Source of the DNA: Carettochelys insculpta
Lineage: Eukaryota; Chordata; Testudines; Carettochelyidae
Direction of reading: 5' to 3'
Assembly: GCF_033958435.1 (NCBI RefSeq)
Contig: NC_134138.1
Coordinates: 26,256,598-26,320,597 of the forward strand
DNA length: 64,000 bases
Below are positions 44,706 to 55,394 of this stretch, in pieces. The position numbers and the translations under genes were made by a program. Below the pieces are notes generated by a model. It saw only the letters and a list, made by a program, of their open reading frames with translations, was not told where the DNA came from and searched no databases. Every line of letters starts with the position of its first letter. The stretch's first letter is position 1.

Positions 44706-46193
44706 TACATAGGGAAAAAGGAAGACATTTTTCTTTTCCTCTCTGATCTGAAAAAACAAAAAATAAAACCAAGAAGAAAATACCGAGGCAGCTGCCTAAG
44801 TCCAAATTCTGTTATTAAAAAATGTGGTTTCTCTTATCGGCTGCTTGGACTATTTCTCCTTTTGACTGAGTTGTAGGCATCAGGGTTGCAATTTCCTGCC
44901 AAACACAGAAGCAGCCAGAGCAAAGCAGCAAAGGAAATAAATATGAGCACAGGATGTAACAATAAAAGAAGAAATCACTTCACTCCCTTTTCAGATGACT
45001 GTACTCGCGTTTCATTTGGAGCAGCTGCCATTAGGCCTTATCTAGCCTCTCATTTTCAGTAAGTATGTATTTTCATTTATGATGTTGCATGAGGTGCAAT
45101 TTGGACAGCAATCCACAAGAGTACACCAGGTGACCTATTTCCAGATAAAAGTTATCCTCAAGGAGGCATTAAAAGATGGTGGGAAAAGATACCAGGAGTA
45201 CCCTGTTCAGTGGTGTACGGTCACCTCTTGGCATTTCGCTTCAAATGCTCCCCTTTTCAGAAACCATCAAAACAGCCTAGTTTATTATGTATATCTGCAG
45301 CTGGGACGGAATCATGAAAGAAATCCCAGCACTGAAACAACTAACAAGCAAGTCTGGCCACTGTGAGGCGTTTTAGATATCTCATTCATAGCAACACCTT
45401 CCAAGTCATTATTTACTTGGGACACGAAGCAAAGAATATTTTTCAGACTGAATACAATGTACAAATAGTTAAGATGATATGTGGCGTAGGGACACAGTCT
45501 ATGGTCTAAGGTCTGAAAAGGGAACATATAAGAGTTATATGTCATTTCACAGCTCTGTTGGCTCTCCTACTATAGCATCCACTTCTGGTCTTCCTCTTGC
45601 TTTGCGTTTGCAGAAGCTACTGGGAGCCGCTGCTCTATGATTTACCATGGCGATATCCAGCTCACAGCCTGCTACCCTGCTAACTATTGCACCAGTGGCT
45701 CTGGCTTTTAAGTTATAATATCTTGCGGCCTTCTCTACCTTCCATCTATATTTCAAGTTCTTTTCAAAGCTGGGAATGTAAAGAGATAGAAATGGACTCT
45801 CCTTTTGTAGTCCGCATCACATCGGTTTATCGCATTACAGTAATAATGGGCACACCGAATATTACAATTATTTGTTATCTCACATCAAACGCCATCCTTG
45901 TCACTGAACTTTATTGGGAGTTTGGGGAGCAAGAGGAATTCAAGATCAGCAGCTTAATGTACACCAAGCAATAAACAAGCTGAAATGAATTTGCTTGGTG
46001 GGTCAAATTTTTTTTGATTCATTAGTTTTAAGACTCGTGCGTTCTAGAAATGTTGGGTCACATCTGCAGCAGCAGATACAGCTGGTTTCACAACTTTCCA
46101 GCTGACTAATAGTTCAGGATATAACAAATCTGTCTGTCATTTAAAACAGATATTTGCCATTGATTTCAACTGGAGCAGGATGGAACTATCATG
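44706..46193. other. No gene or recognised repeat
   Basis: The frames at 45079-45366, 45547-45756 and 45687-45974 have no recognisable domain and overlap on opposite strands. Nothing else is supported. Confidence 0.5.
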
Positions 46194-46504
46194 CAGGTTG
46201 AACTTCTCTTGTGTAGCACCCTTGGGACCTGACTGATGCCAGACGAGAGAATTTGCTGAACCACCGGATGTCAATATTGTCTGGCACATTACCAACACTT
46301 CCACCGCTTACTGGACTCTTAGAAGACATGTAGGGGTAAATTACAGCTAAATAACAGCACAGAACACATGGCTGTAAACAACTTTTATGGGACCACCGGA
46401 AAACTGGCCACACCCATGACAAGTGGTCATCCAGCTAACTAAATTCATTGTGAATTATGGATGTTGCCAGACAAGAGAGTTCCGGATTAGAGATGTTCAA
46501 TGTG
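46194..46504 (+). mobile_element. Tigger-like 0.3-kb element (CAGGTTGAAC family), copy 2
   Basis: Left end caggttgaacttctcttgtg, followed on the right by TA (46505-46506). It shares gacatgtaggggtaaattac, agctaaataacagcacagaa and aatattg phrases with the 48215 copy. The right terminal repeat has diverged. Confidence 0.88.
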
Positions 46505-46506
46505 TA

Positions 46507-48214
46507 CAGGACAGCTGGAGTCCAGATTTTATATTTGTCTCTAAAAACCATGTACCATTATGGAGAGTTGTTCAGGATGATGGCATTTTCACAATGTAAA
46601 AATCTCATGGAATACATGCCATACAATGTACAATCATCTCATGAAAGACAATGGCTTTAATCTCTCTTTCCCTATTGCATTTAATGTTGCAAACCCTCCT
46701 CCAACTCTCTTCTTGGTATTCTTCAGTGTGACTCTTCAGAGCTGCTTAGATCCCACACGTTACCTCCTTTGTGAAAGATCAGACATATTGCATTAAAAAG
46801 CATGCAGGGAAAGTTCTAGGGCATGAAACCAATTTTCACACCCTTTTATCTGGGTCAGGGTTTCTACTGATTCTGCAACTATTTTACTATTTGCTTGTTT
46901 ATTTGAAGCTTATTTTAGTCTTCCTCATACATTAGAGCTTCAGTCATTCACCTGAGTTGAAATTTAGTCTTGCTGAGTAAATCCTCCTCAAGCATGGGTT
47001 CTTGTTGTCATAGTAATGTTAAACTCTTACTATGTGTCTGAATTGATTCTTGGAACCACAAAACTCTTTTAACACTATGCTTCTTTTCTGAAGAAAGGCT
47101 TTTTCACGCCTCCATTATCAGGCCTCCAAATGATGGCTAGAAAGGTGCTAAGCAGAGTCTGCTTACTGTGAAAAATGCACTTGTGTCACCTCTTTCCTCC
47201 ACTTCCCTGCTACCCCACTCCCCACATACACCCACCTGTTGGTTTCATTCATTTGTTGGGCCCTGTTGAAACCAAGATGGTAAACTATTTGGTACAGCAA
47301 CTGCCATTTTCTTTATGCTTGTACAGCAGACAACACAATGAGACCCTGGTCCCTGATTGGGCCCTCTAAATGATATTATAATAAAATAAATGATATGACC
47401 AGGGCTGAATACTGTCCTAGGACTGATCTGCTGCAAACATCTTCATGTGACACACTCATCTCCTGTGGCCAAAGGGAAAAGAAGGAGGGAAGACGTGCTC
47501 ACTGGGTCACTGCCACTGAAAGGGCAGTTTGGAATTGTGGCAATTCAGAAAATTCACTGGAAACCCAAGCAGGCAGCTGAAAGGAATTTATAAGAGGCCA
47601 GGAAGACTAATTAATGTGCAATGAAAACAAAGAGCTAATGAACTGGTTCTCAAGTGCTTTCCAGGATGCAGTTGCTTTAATTCTAAGAGATGCTCTTGCA
47701 TATTTTGTTGGTGTTGCAGCATCCGGAAGCTCTAAATGCTGCCCAGGAGCCTGATTAACAAGTGCGCTTCTGCTGTAAGCTGGTTTAGCACTTTGGCAAG
47801 GCTCTTGCTTCTCAGGGGAATAAGCACACAAGCAGGAGCAGTGTGCACAAATGTCTGAATGCCACAGACAATGAGCAAACTGCCTAATGTGGCTGATCTC
47901 AGGTCATTCTGGAGCTAATCCATGCCAAGGGGCTTACCATTTTTTCATCTTCCCAAATAAGGGACTGAGAATAAGAAGATGAGTAACAGATTCCAAAGAA
48001 CCATTCTTATTTAGGCCCTGCCTACATTACAAACATTTGCTCTAGAGTAACTACATCCTGCAAACCCCTGGTGTAACTGCATTGTTCTGGGGCAAAGCCA
48101 GGTTTGTCATGGTGACGCTTACCCTGGTAACATGCTGAAGTCAGCAACACAGATGAAAGCCTTGCTTTGTGCAAGTGCATTATCTACATTGGAGGTATGT
48201 GCTGGTGTAAACTA
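46507..48214. other. No gene; possible conserved noncoding segment inside
   Basis: Unique-looking sequence. The part at about 47590-47960 is low in repeats and rich in short AT motifs such as attaatgtgcaatgaaaa. Its regulatory status cannot be judged without alignment. Confidence 0.35.
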
Positions 48215-48535
48215 CAGGTTGAACGTCTCTAGTCTGACACCCTTGGGACTTGACTGTTGTTCAAACAGAGAATTTGCCAGACTTTGGGAGGTCAATATTG
48301 CCTCGCACATTACCAACACTCCCACTGCTTACTCTTAGAAGACATGTAGGGGTAAATTACAGCTAAATAACAGCACAGAACACTGACAGCCAGAACTGGT
48401 GGCTGTAAACACATTTTATGTGACCACAGGAAACTTGGCCAAATGTCCACTTCTCATTGGCGTGGCCAACTAAAATCATGCCAGACCACAGATGTTGCTG
48501 GACCAGAGAATGCTGGACTAAAGAGGTTCAACCTG
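48215..48535 (+). mobile_element. Tigger-like 0.3-kb element (CAGGTTGAAC family), copy 3
   Basis: Ends caggttgaacgtctctagtc and, complemented from the right, caggttgaacctctttagtc. Flanked by TA at 48213-48214 and 48536-48537. The best-preserved copy, with near-perfect terminal repeats of about 20 bp. Non-coding. Confidence 0.93.
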
Positions 48536-48746
48536 TAGAGCAATCAAGGTACAGTGGTGGTAATTTCCTTCATGCAGGCTGGACTCTCTCATTCTAAAAA
48601 TCCCTTTCATGATCCACAGATTAGTCATTCATTCTCCATCCAGAACAGCTGTTCAATTTTTTCTTCACAGTATTCCTTCGACAGCCCTTTATATGGGGAA
48701 ACAATTTGCTTCAAAGTCTACCTTGCTGTTTTTTGACTGTCTAGAT

Positions 48747-49775
48747 CAGGGGACTGCAACCGAAACAGCGAGAAGAGACATCTTCTTCAAATTCGTTACA
48801 AAATCAATACTACATGAGACTGTCCTTAATAAGTAACATCAAACCACACATTTCATAACCCCTATTTTACGAACAGCGCACACGCAATGATTTGACCCAC
48901 TTAGAAATTTTAAGTTACTTTCACCCCTGGGTTGGAGAGCAAATGAGGAAAAGAAAAATGCTGCACTTGGGGATAGGCTCTTAGGCAGGAAGGAGCAATG
49001 TTCGCATCAACCCTCCATGCTGAGGAGGAGGAGGAACGGAGCAGCAACCTCCCTGCAGGTGACGCTTGGCGTCCCAGGAACTGACGCAGCTGCTGGTTCG
49101 AGGCAGCCTGAGTTCCCACGCTCCCAGGAGCAGCTGCACGCAGATGCAGCAGCAGCTCTGGGTGAGACCTGGTGCCAGCTCCCTGTCGGCCCATCAGGAA
49201 GCAGCAGTGCACCCTGTCCGCTCCCTGCCCTGTGCACTGCTGGCAGAACAGGGAGTCTGCCTGAGGCAAGCTCTGTGGCTGGGCCTTGCCTAGGGGGCGA
49301 TTGTCATCTGCAGCAGTGGCAGGTAGAGGGGCCAATTTCTCCTCCATCCCCCTGCACCTGTTTCACCTTCACTTCTGCTCTCAGCCTCCAGATCCGCTGC
49401 ACTGCGCCAGGCAGAGGGAGGGAGGGATCTGTCTGGAGCTTCCCAACATGGAAGACACAGATGGGAGAGGGAAGGAGGACATAGTTCCCTGCTCCAGGGC
49501 CAGACCACTCTCTCCCGGGGCCCAAAGGAGTCATTGCAGCTCTGGATGCTCCCTGCCCCGCCGCCGTTGAAATAATAGAACTAAATTCAGTTGGTTTAAT
49601 GGCCGGATGCCTCCCACCACCCTGCCAGCCGCTAGACCAACTGAACTTAGTTCTACTGTTTCAGCAGCGGCAGGGCAGGGAGCCACAGAGGAGTCAGCAG
49701 TGGCAGCATCTGGAGCCGTAAGTGACTCCTTAAACAGATACATGCAGCTCTGGAGCTGCAGGTTGCTGACCTCTG
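48747..49775. mobile_element. hAT element of about 1 kb, non-autonomous
   Basis: Left end caggggactgcaaccgaaac, right end complemented cagaggtcagcaacctgcag. Flanks gtctagat (48739-48746) and gtttaggt (49776-49783) match at six of eight. The interior has a GC-rich block (49000-49570) with overlapping frames on both strands. An inverted pair lies at about 49573-49597 and 49636-49661 (actaaattcagttggttt and its near complement). No transposase. Confidence 0.85.
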
Positions 49776-49783
49776 GTTTAGGT

Positions 49784-50846
49784 GAAGTACACTACACTCC
49801 TTCCCCATAATGCACAGGAAGCTCTGTCTCCTCCTCACTTCCACATTTCCCTGCAATAAATCAGAGAACTGTGACCAATCACAAGCCATAAGTCAGGAAG
49901 CTTCTGCTGTAGCATGTGCCTAATTGCCTTCCTGAATCAGGGCCTATGCCTCCTTAATAATGGGCTTTGGGGTCCAGTTATGTGCCATCTTACAAATTCT
50001 GTAATGGCCTACGTTGTACACTCCATTTAAGGTTTTAAATCCAGTTTTCAACGTATTAATTGCAGGACTACTGGTGTCCTCTATTTTGGCGGCGGTCTTA
50101 TGCAGTGTGTTAACTGATTGCCCAGAGCTTTGTGATCTTTAATGAATACCCCTTGGAAAAGAAGGTTGGCTAGAATCCCATTAAGCAGAGAAAGGAAAAT
50201 GAATTGCTAGTTATGCTGAAAAAACTAGGCCAGGGTTCTCTGTACCAAGACTCCAGGTATCTTTCAGACAGTAAAAAGATATGATGATCCTTAAAATACG
50301 CACACACTGTTACAACGTCTGCTGATTAAAAACAGGCTTGCAGTGTTCAGGACACTTAAGACATTAGCAGTGAATTTTAAAATTGCACAGTCATTAGTAA
50401 TTTTAAAGGAAACCTCTCATGAACAGTGTGTTGCTCATTTAATTCCTTTTCTAGCTCTCTATCCATGAAGTACATGTTGTACAAAGTGTTATAGAGAATT
50501 GTGGTGTTTAAAACATGAATTTTGGGCTCAAATTAAAATAGTCATTATTCTAGGACGGGCGCAACCACCCGCAAAAGTACCCTTCTTAACTGGCTGGCTG
50601 GCTGCAAATTTATACAAGGAGAAATAAACATGTTCTACGTTCTGGTTTCTTTCTTTCATCAGCTCCATCTGGGCTGGAAAATCCTCAATGGCTTCTGCCC
50701 TGCTTCCCTCCTCTCTGGTGACTGGAGGGATCAGCAGGCATCAATCTCCCCCTCTTTCTCACATCATGTGAAGGTTTGCTCTATTTATACTGCACCCATC
50801 ATCTGTGTTTTGAGCAACACAGCATAAACACACAGGGAGACTCAAA
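49784..50846. other. No gene or recognised repeat
   Basis: Unique-looking sequence; nothing supportable. Confidence 0.5.
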
Positions 50847-51010
50847 TCTGGAACCTCTATAGCTTAGGGCAGGTACCTCTGCAGCCTGAGCTAAACACCA
50901 GGATGCTCCCAGCTTAGGCTGCAGAGGACACTTATTCTTTCTCTGTGAAGTAGTCTAGGTGCCACTACGTGGGCCAGTGAAGCACACATAGGTGTGTGGG
51001 TTACAACAGC
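50847..51010 (-). mobile_element. tRNA-like SINE of the second family, antisense
   Basis: Plus strand: tctggaacctctatagctta, gcctgagctaaacaccagga, attctttctctgtgaagtag, ggtgccactacgtgggcca and gtgtgtgggttacaacag, in the same order as the 39345 and 41687 copies. Confidence 0.6.
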
Positions 51011-51044
51011 ACCTCACAAATCTTAATTAATTTTATGCGGCAAG

Positions 51045-51185
51045 GTAGAAAGTATTACCCCTTTTTCCATAGATAAGACACAGGAAGATTAAATGACTGG
51101 CCCAGGGACACAGAGGAGGTCTGTTACAGAGATAACACTTGAATCCGAGTCTTGTGCCTCAACCCTAGGGCTCTCGGTCTGACCA
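51045..51185 (-). mobile_element. MIR SINE remnant, antisense
   Basis: Plus strand catagataagacacaggaag, actggcccagggacacagag and gaatccgagtcttgtgcctc follow the complement of MIR. Confidence 0.7.
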
Positions 51186-51899
51186 CCACATAAGCAATCT
51201 CCAGGTGGATGGTGGAAAACTTCATATTTAAATGCCTTGGCTTGCCTCTGTGATTGTATAGATTATACACATACAACTTATGATTGAATTCAGTGCCTAA
51301 GATCGTGCCATTGTTCTTATGGGAAGTTCAAGACACAGCATAGTTTACACCATTTAAAAGGACTGTTGTGCAAATTAGTTAACACATGACAAGCTATGTT
51401 AATTGAACTTGAACAGATTCCCTTCTTCTGGATCCAGAAATGAACGGAGCCAAGTTTATTCAGACATCCTAAGGGAACGTGCCAAATGAAGCTCAGATCT
51501 GGAGAGAATAGTTTGAAGCAGGAAGACAGAGGACTGAAATATTTTATACACAGCCCTGCAATGGGGTGACACTCTTAAACGAAGCTCACAAGCCCTAGAA
51601 CTCCTTCCTGGGTTGTGAGAACTCTCTTTAGCTTGTCCTTGGTATGTTTTTAAAGTGGTTTATGAAATCAGTCCTGACTTTGCTATCTGATATGTCTCTT
51701 TTGTGACAGCCATGAATGTATTCCCTATAAGCTGGAGAACAGGACAGTATTACCAAATTTCCTCACTGTCCAAATGTCAATTGGGAGCCCGTGGAAAATT
51801 ACGTTTAATTCTGACTCAGGGCTCGTTATAATTAAGAGTTAGCTTTGCATACACTCCACTTTCAGACCATCAGATATGTGACTGTACAAGTGGTATAAG

Positions 51900-52095
51900 C
51901 AGAAGCCTAGGACCTGGTGGTCCCAGTGTTCTAGTCCCAGCTCTGTCAATGGCTCCCATCCATGATCCTGGACAAGTTGCACTCTGAACTTCAGTTTATT
52001 CATCTGTAACCTGTGGACTTGCCTCCCACACAGTGTTGTTGTGAAGGTTTGTTGATTAGTGCTCTGAGATTCTCTGATAGAAGGTGCCACTCCAG
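51900..52095 (+). mobile_element. MIR SINE remnant
   Basis: Phrases tctagtcccagctctgtcaa, gatcctggacaagttgcac, cttcagtttattcatctgta and gtgttgttgtgaaggtttg give a nearly full MIR order. Confidence 0.85.
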
Positions 52096-52109
52096 CAGTG
52101 CAAGGAAAG

Positions 52110-53044
52110 GCCCCTATCCTGCCAACTGTTCAATGAAACTTGGTATGAATGCAGGGGTCCAGTACATGGAAGTTAATGGGAACGCACTTGGGTGCTTCAC
52201 CCCTATATGTACGGAAAACCAGAGGCAGGTGGAGTTACACCTGCAGCACTTTAATAACTAACAGTCAATCCACCATTTTTGCAGCTCACAAAGCCCTACT
52301 CCATTATACTTATTAAAGAGGTGTTAAAGCCCTTCAAAACATGGAGCCATTTACAATGACACTTGTAAATCAAGAGTGCAAAAATGCCAAGAGATGTCAA
52401 TTGGGGCGAGGGGGGGGCCCCAATTCTAGCACTAGTCACAAACTTGATACTCCTACTGGAGTCTGATGCAGTGATGTGAAGGCACCTCAGACTTAGCACA
52501 TCTGTTGACTGCAGAACCTAAAATTCCCATTTAAAGTTTCCAGCCCATAGCCTGGGAACTCAGTGGGGCATCAGCCTCAAGCTCTTACTGGCAGGTGAAG
52601 AAAGGAAGGATTTCATTGTTGGTGAACGCAGACACAGCAGCCTTTTCTGCTAATCAACCCAGGCAGATATGGTGGTGTTCATTTTTCAAAATTAGAATAT
52701 GCATGTAAACTACAGCTGCAAATTACATGCAGCCCGCTGGCAAATTATCTGTGCAGCCATACAGCATGTGACAAAATTACCACGCCAGCCATGAGCTACC
52801 AGCTTCCCCTCCATGATACCAAGGTCCTGGATCCAGCAGCTCTGGGGAGGTTGTGTATTTATTTGGTTTTAATTCATGCTAAAGCACTTTAATGACGTGC
52901 TGATAGTGGTTGAAAAAAAAAATTAAACCTGAATAATTCTTTCATGTCCAAAATAGCTTTTATGATTTAACCAAGTGTTGCTGAACTCCCCCAGCCTCTC
53001 AGAAAACACGCTAGATTATGCCTTCCACTATCAAGAATAACAGC
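52110..53044. other. No gene or recognised repeat
   Basis: Unique-looking sequence; no supportable feature. Confidence 0.5.
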
Positions 53045-53052
53045 GCTTCACA

Positions 53053-53189
53053 CATTCCTGTTCTCAAAGTGGGTCTGCCCCACGAAAATGCATCACCTAA
53101 TAAATCAGTTTGTTAGTCTTCAAAGTGCTACAGGACTGCTTTTTTTGTTTTGTGAAGATGCAGACTAACGTGGCCACCTCTCTGTGACT
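53053..53189 (+). mobile_element. PLE 3'-terminal fragment, single orientation
   Basis: Runs from caaagtgggtctgccccacg through ctaataaatcagtttgttag and gtgctacaggactgctttt to the tail agactaacgtggccacctct. Flanks gcttcaca at 53045-53052 and 53190-53197 form an 8-bp duplication. Confidence 0.82.
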
Positions 53190-53302
53190 GCTTCACAACT
53201 GTTAATTAAGCTTCATGAAAGCCCCTCTGAGGCTGGCAGATAGGGAGGCACCAAGGCCTGGCCCACATCACAGAGTGGGATCGGTTGAACTACAGCAGTT
53301 AG

Positions 53303-53680
53303 TAACAGAGAGATAGCCGTGATAGTCTATATGCTATCAAAAAAAAAAAAGCAGTCCAGTAGCACTTTAAAGACTAACAAACTAATTTACTGGGTGATGA
53401 ACTTTTGTGGGACAAACCCACTTCTTCAGATCATAGCCGTACCAGAACAGACTCATTATTTAAGGCACAGAGAACCAAACATAGTAATCAAGGTTGAAAA
53501 TTAGAAAAATTATCATCAAGGTGAGCAAATCAGAGAGCTCTGATAATAATTTTTCTGATTTGTCAACCTTGATTACTATGTTTGGTTCTCTGTGCCTTAA
53601 ATATTGAGTCTGTTCTGGTACAGCTATGATCTGGAAGTGGGTCTGTCCCACGAAAGCTCATCACCCAATGAATTATTTTA
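53303..53680. mobile_element. PLE insertion forming a long palindrome
   Basis: Left arm on the minus strand starts with the tail (taacagagagatagccgtg). Both arms then contain the same 3' UTR in opposite orientation: gcactttaaagactaaca on the left, and gtgggtctgtcccacgaaag, ctctgtgccttaaatattga on the right. The centre lies at agagctct (53534-53541). Flanks tacagcagttag (53291-53302) and tacatcagttag (53681-53692) match at 11 of 12. Only the left outer end has the tail. Confidence 0.92.
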
Positions 53681-53797
53681 TACATCAGTTAGGGTTGTGG
53701 TGTTTCATGTCCTGTGCCACATGGTTAAACCAACTTAAGCCACAGCGTAGACGCCACTAGAGCGATGAGAATTCTCCCATGGACAAACTACTGGCTT

Positions 53798-54008
53798 TAA
53801 GGTGCCACCTTTCTAATGACTGGTTCCTGGACCCCCAATGCCCTACCCCATTCTCTGCCTCTTCCTACCAAGGCTCCACCCCAGCCCTACCTCTTCCCAT
53901 CCCCATTCTAGAAAAAAAACCAGACATTCAGGCTTGTCAAACTGCATTTGGACACACAAACCAAAACTTGGACTGCTGGGGTAAACCAGACAGGTGGCAA
54001 CTCTTAAC
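53798..54008. mobile_element. Possible degraded DNA transposon
   Basis: Left end aaggtgccacctttctaatg and right end complemented agttgccacctgtctggttt are inverted, resembling the GGGTTGCCAG element at 18886. Internal aaaaccagacattcaggctt fits a subterminal repeat. Diverged. Confidence 0.4.
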
Positions 54009-54109
54009 TGTTTTCAGAAAGGTAGACTGACTACTGCGACAGAAAACCCCCTCTGCTGCTGTAGTCATTGTCTATTCTACAGCTCTGCAGCTGTGTCACT
54101 GTATCATTT

Positions 54110-54225
54110 CTAGCACAGAAATATGCTGAAATATTAGGTTACTTGGCCCCGGGATACACAGCAAGCAAGTGGCGTAGCTTGGTAAGGACCCAGGAGTCCT
54201 ACCTCCCTGTTCCTCCACAACCCAC
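54110..54225 (-). mobile_element. MIR SINE remnant, antisense
   Basis: Plus strand ttacttggccccgggataca, cagcaagcaagtggcg and gacccaggagtcctacctcc resemble the complement of MIR. Weakly preserved. Confidence 0.5.
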
Positions 54226-54559
54226 GCACAAGACTACACTCCCTAAAAATGGCAAAAACGTGTGAACCTCTTCGCCCTAAATATCACTGCCTCAGAGTAG
54301 TGTTAACTTCAGAGGCTAGCTATAGGCGTTAAATGTTCTTGTGTAAAGTAACTGCAGAGGGATAGAAATCTCTGAAAAATGAGAGTGCAGAGAGAGCTCA
54401 GCTGAAAGGTCTTGTCTCAGCAATAAGGGCATGGGTGAGTTACATTCAGTGAAAATACTTGCATTAATTCCTGCTGATCATTCCTCAGTTTTAGTCACTC
54501 TCCTCTCTTAATGACAGGAATCTGGGGTCATTTGCTCTTCTTTCTAATCTCTGCAGTGC

Positions 54560-55024
54560 TTGGGGACTGCTGGCAGATGAGGGCCATAAACTGAGGGCTT
54601 GGTGGTCCACCCTGGCCACAGCTGGCAGCATATGTTTCTATTGGTGGTATGGAGCCGCTGGTGTCCAGGGTGGGAAGCTATGGCAGCCAGGGAGCACAGA
54701 GCTTCTGCTGGCTCCAGATGGGGAGCCCAGGTGGTCAGGAACCCAGAGGTGCTGCAGGTGGGGGAGCCAGGCAGGGAGCCACTGCTGGCCCTGGGTGGGG
54801 AACCCCAGCCTGGGATGTGGAGCTGCTGCTGGGCCAGACACAGAGCCACTGCCAACCTCAGGTTCGGAGCCCCAGCTGGCCATAGGTGAACAGCAGCTGC
54901 TGGCCCTGGCAGGGAGCTGCTGTAGGGAGGGGGAGGAGAAACAGGGCTGAGCTCCCTCTGCACGCCAAAGAAAATGAGTTCACATGTCACTCTTGGCACA
55001 CGTGCTGGCGGTTGCTGACCCCTG
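54560..55024. mobile_element. hAT element, right end and GC-rich interior
   Basis: Right end complemented is caggggtcagcaaccgccag, nearly identical to the 48747 and 21329 hAT ends. The left end could not be placed. The interior 54600-54950 is GC-rich and reads open on both strands, like other transposon interiors here. Confidence 0.6.
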
Positions 55025-55044
55025 GTCCAGTGGATGGGCAGTTA

Positions 55045-55220
55045 AGCCCGGTTGTTTGAAATTACATTTCAATTTCCTGTTCCACCAAAGACTTCTTGGG
55101 TGACCCTTGGCAAGTAACTGAGCCTGTGCTTCAGTTTCCCACATGTAACATGGGGATAACACCACTTTGCTCCCTCACAGAGGTGTAGAACACACAAGTA
55201 CATTAAAGACTGAGAAGCAC
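55045..55220 (+). mobile_element. MIR SINE remnant
   Basis: gacccttggcaagtaactga, gtgcttcagtttcccacatg, taacatggggataacacca and agaagcacagtgatgac follow MIR order. Confidence 0.85.
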
Positions 55221-55252
55221 AGTGATGACAGGATAGAGGTCATAGAAGAATC

Positions 55253-55394
55253 CAGAGGTCAAAGGTTTTCAAACTATGATCCATGGACCCCCTGGGGATC
55301 TACAAACAATGTCTAAGATTTCTGAAGGGGTTCACATCTCCACTGGAAACCTTTTAGGGGTCTGCAAATGAAAAAAGGTTGATACACCCTCAAT
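55253..55394. mobile_element. Short hAT-like element
   Basis: Left cagaggtcaaaggttttcaa and right complemented agggtgtatcaaccttttt are loosely inverted. Body has ccatggaccccctgggga and aggggtctgcaaatg. Flanks not resolved. Confidence 0.4.

Noticed and set aside
49017..49570. Frames of up to 155 codons on both strands
   Set aside because: GC-rich interior of a hAT element with no protein motif.
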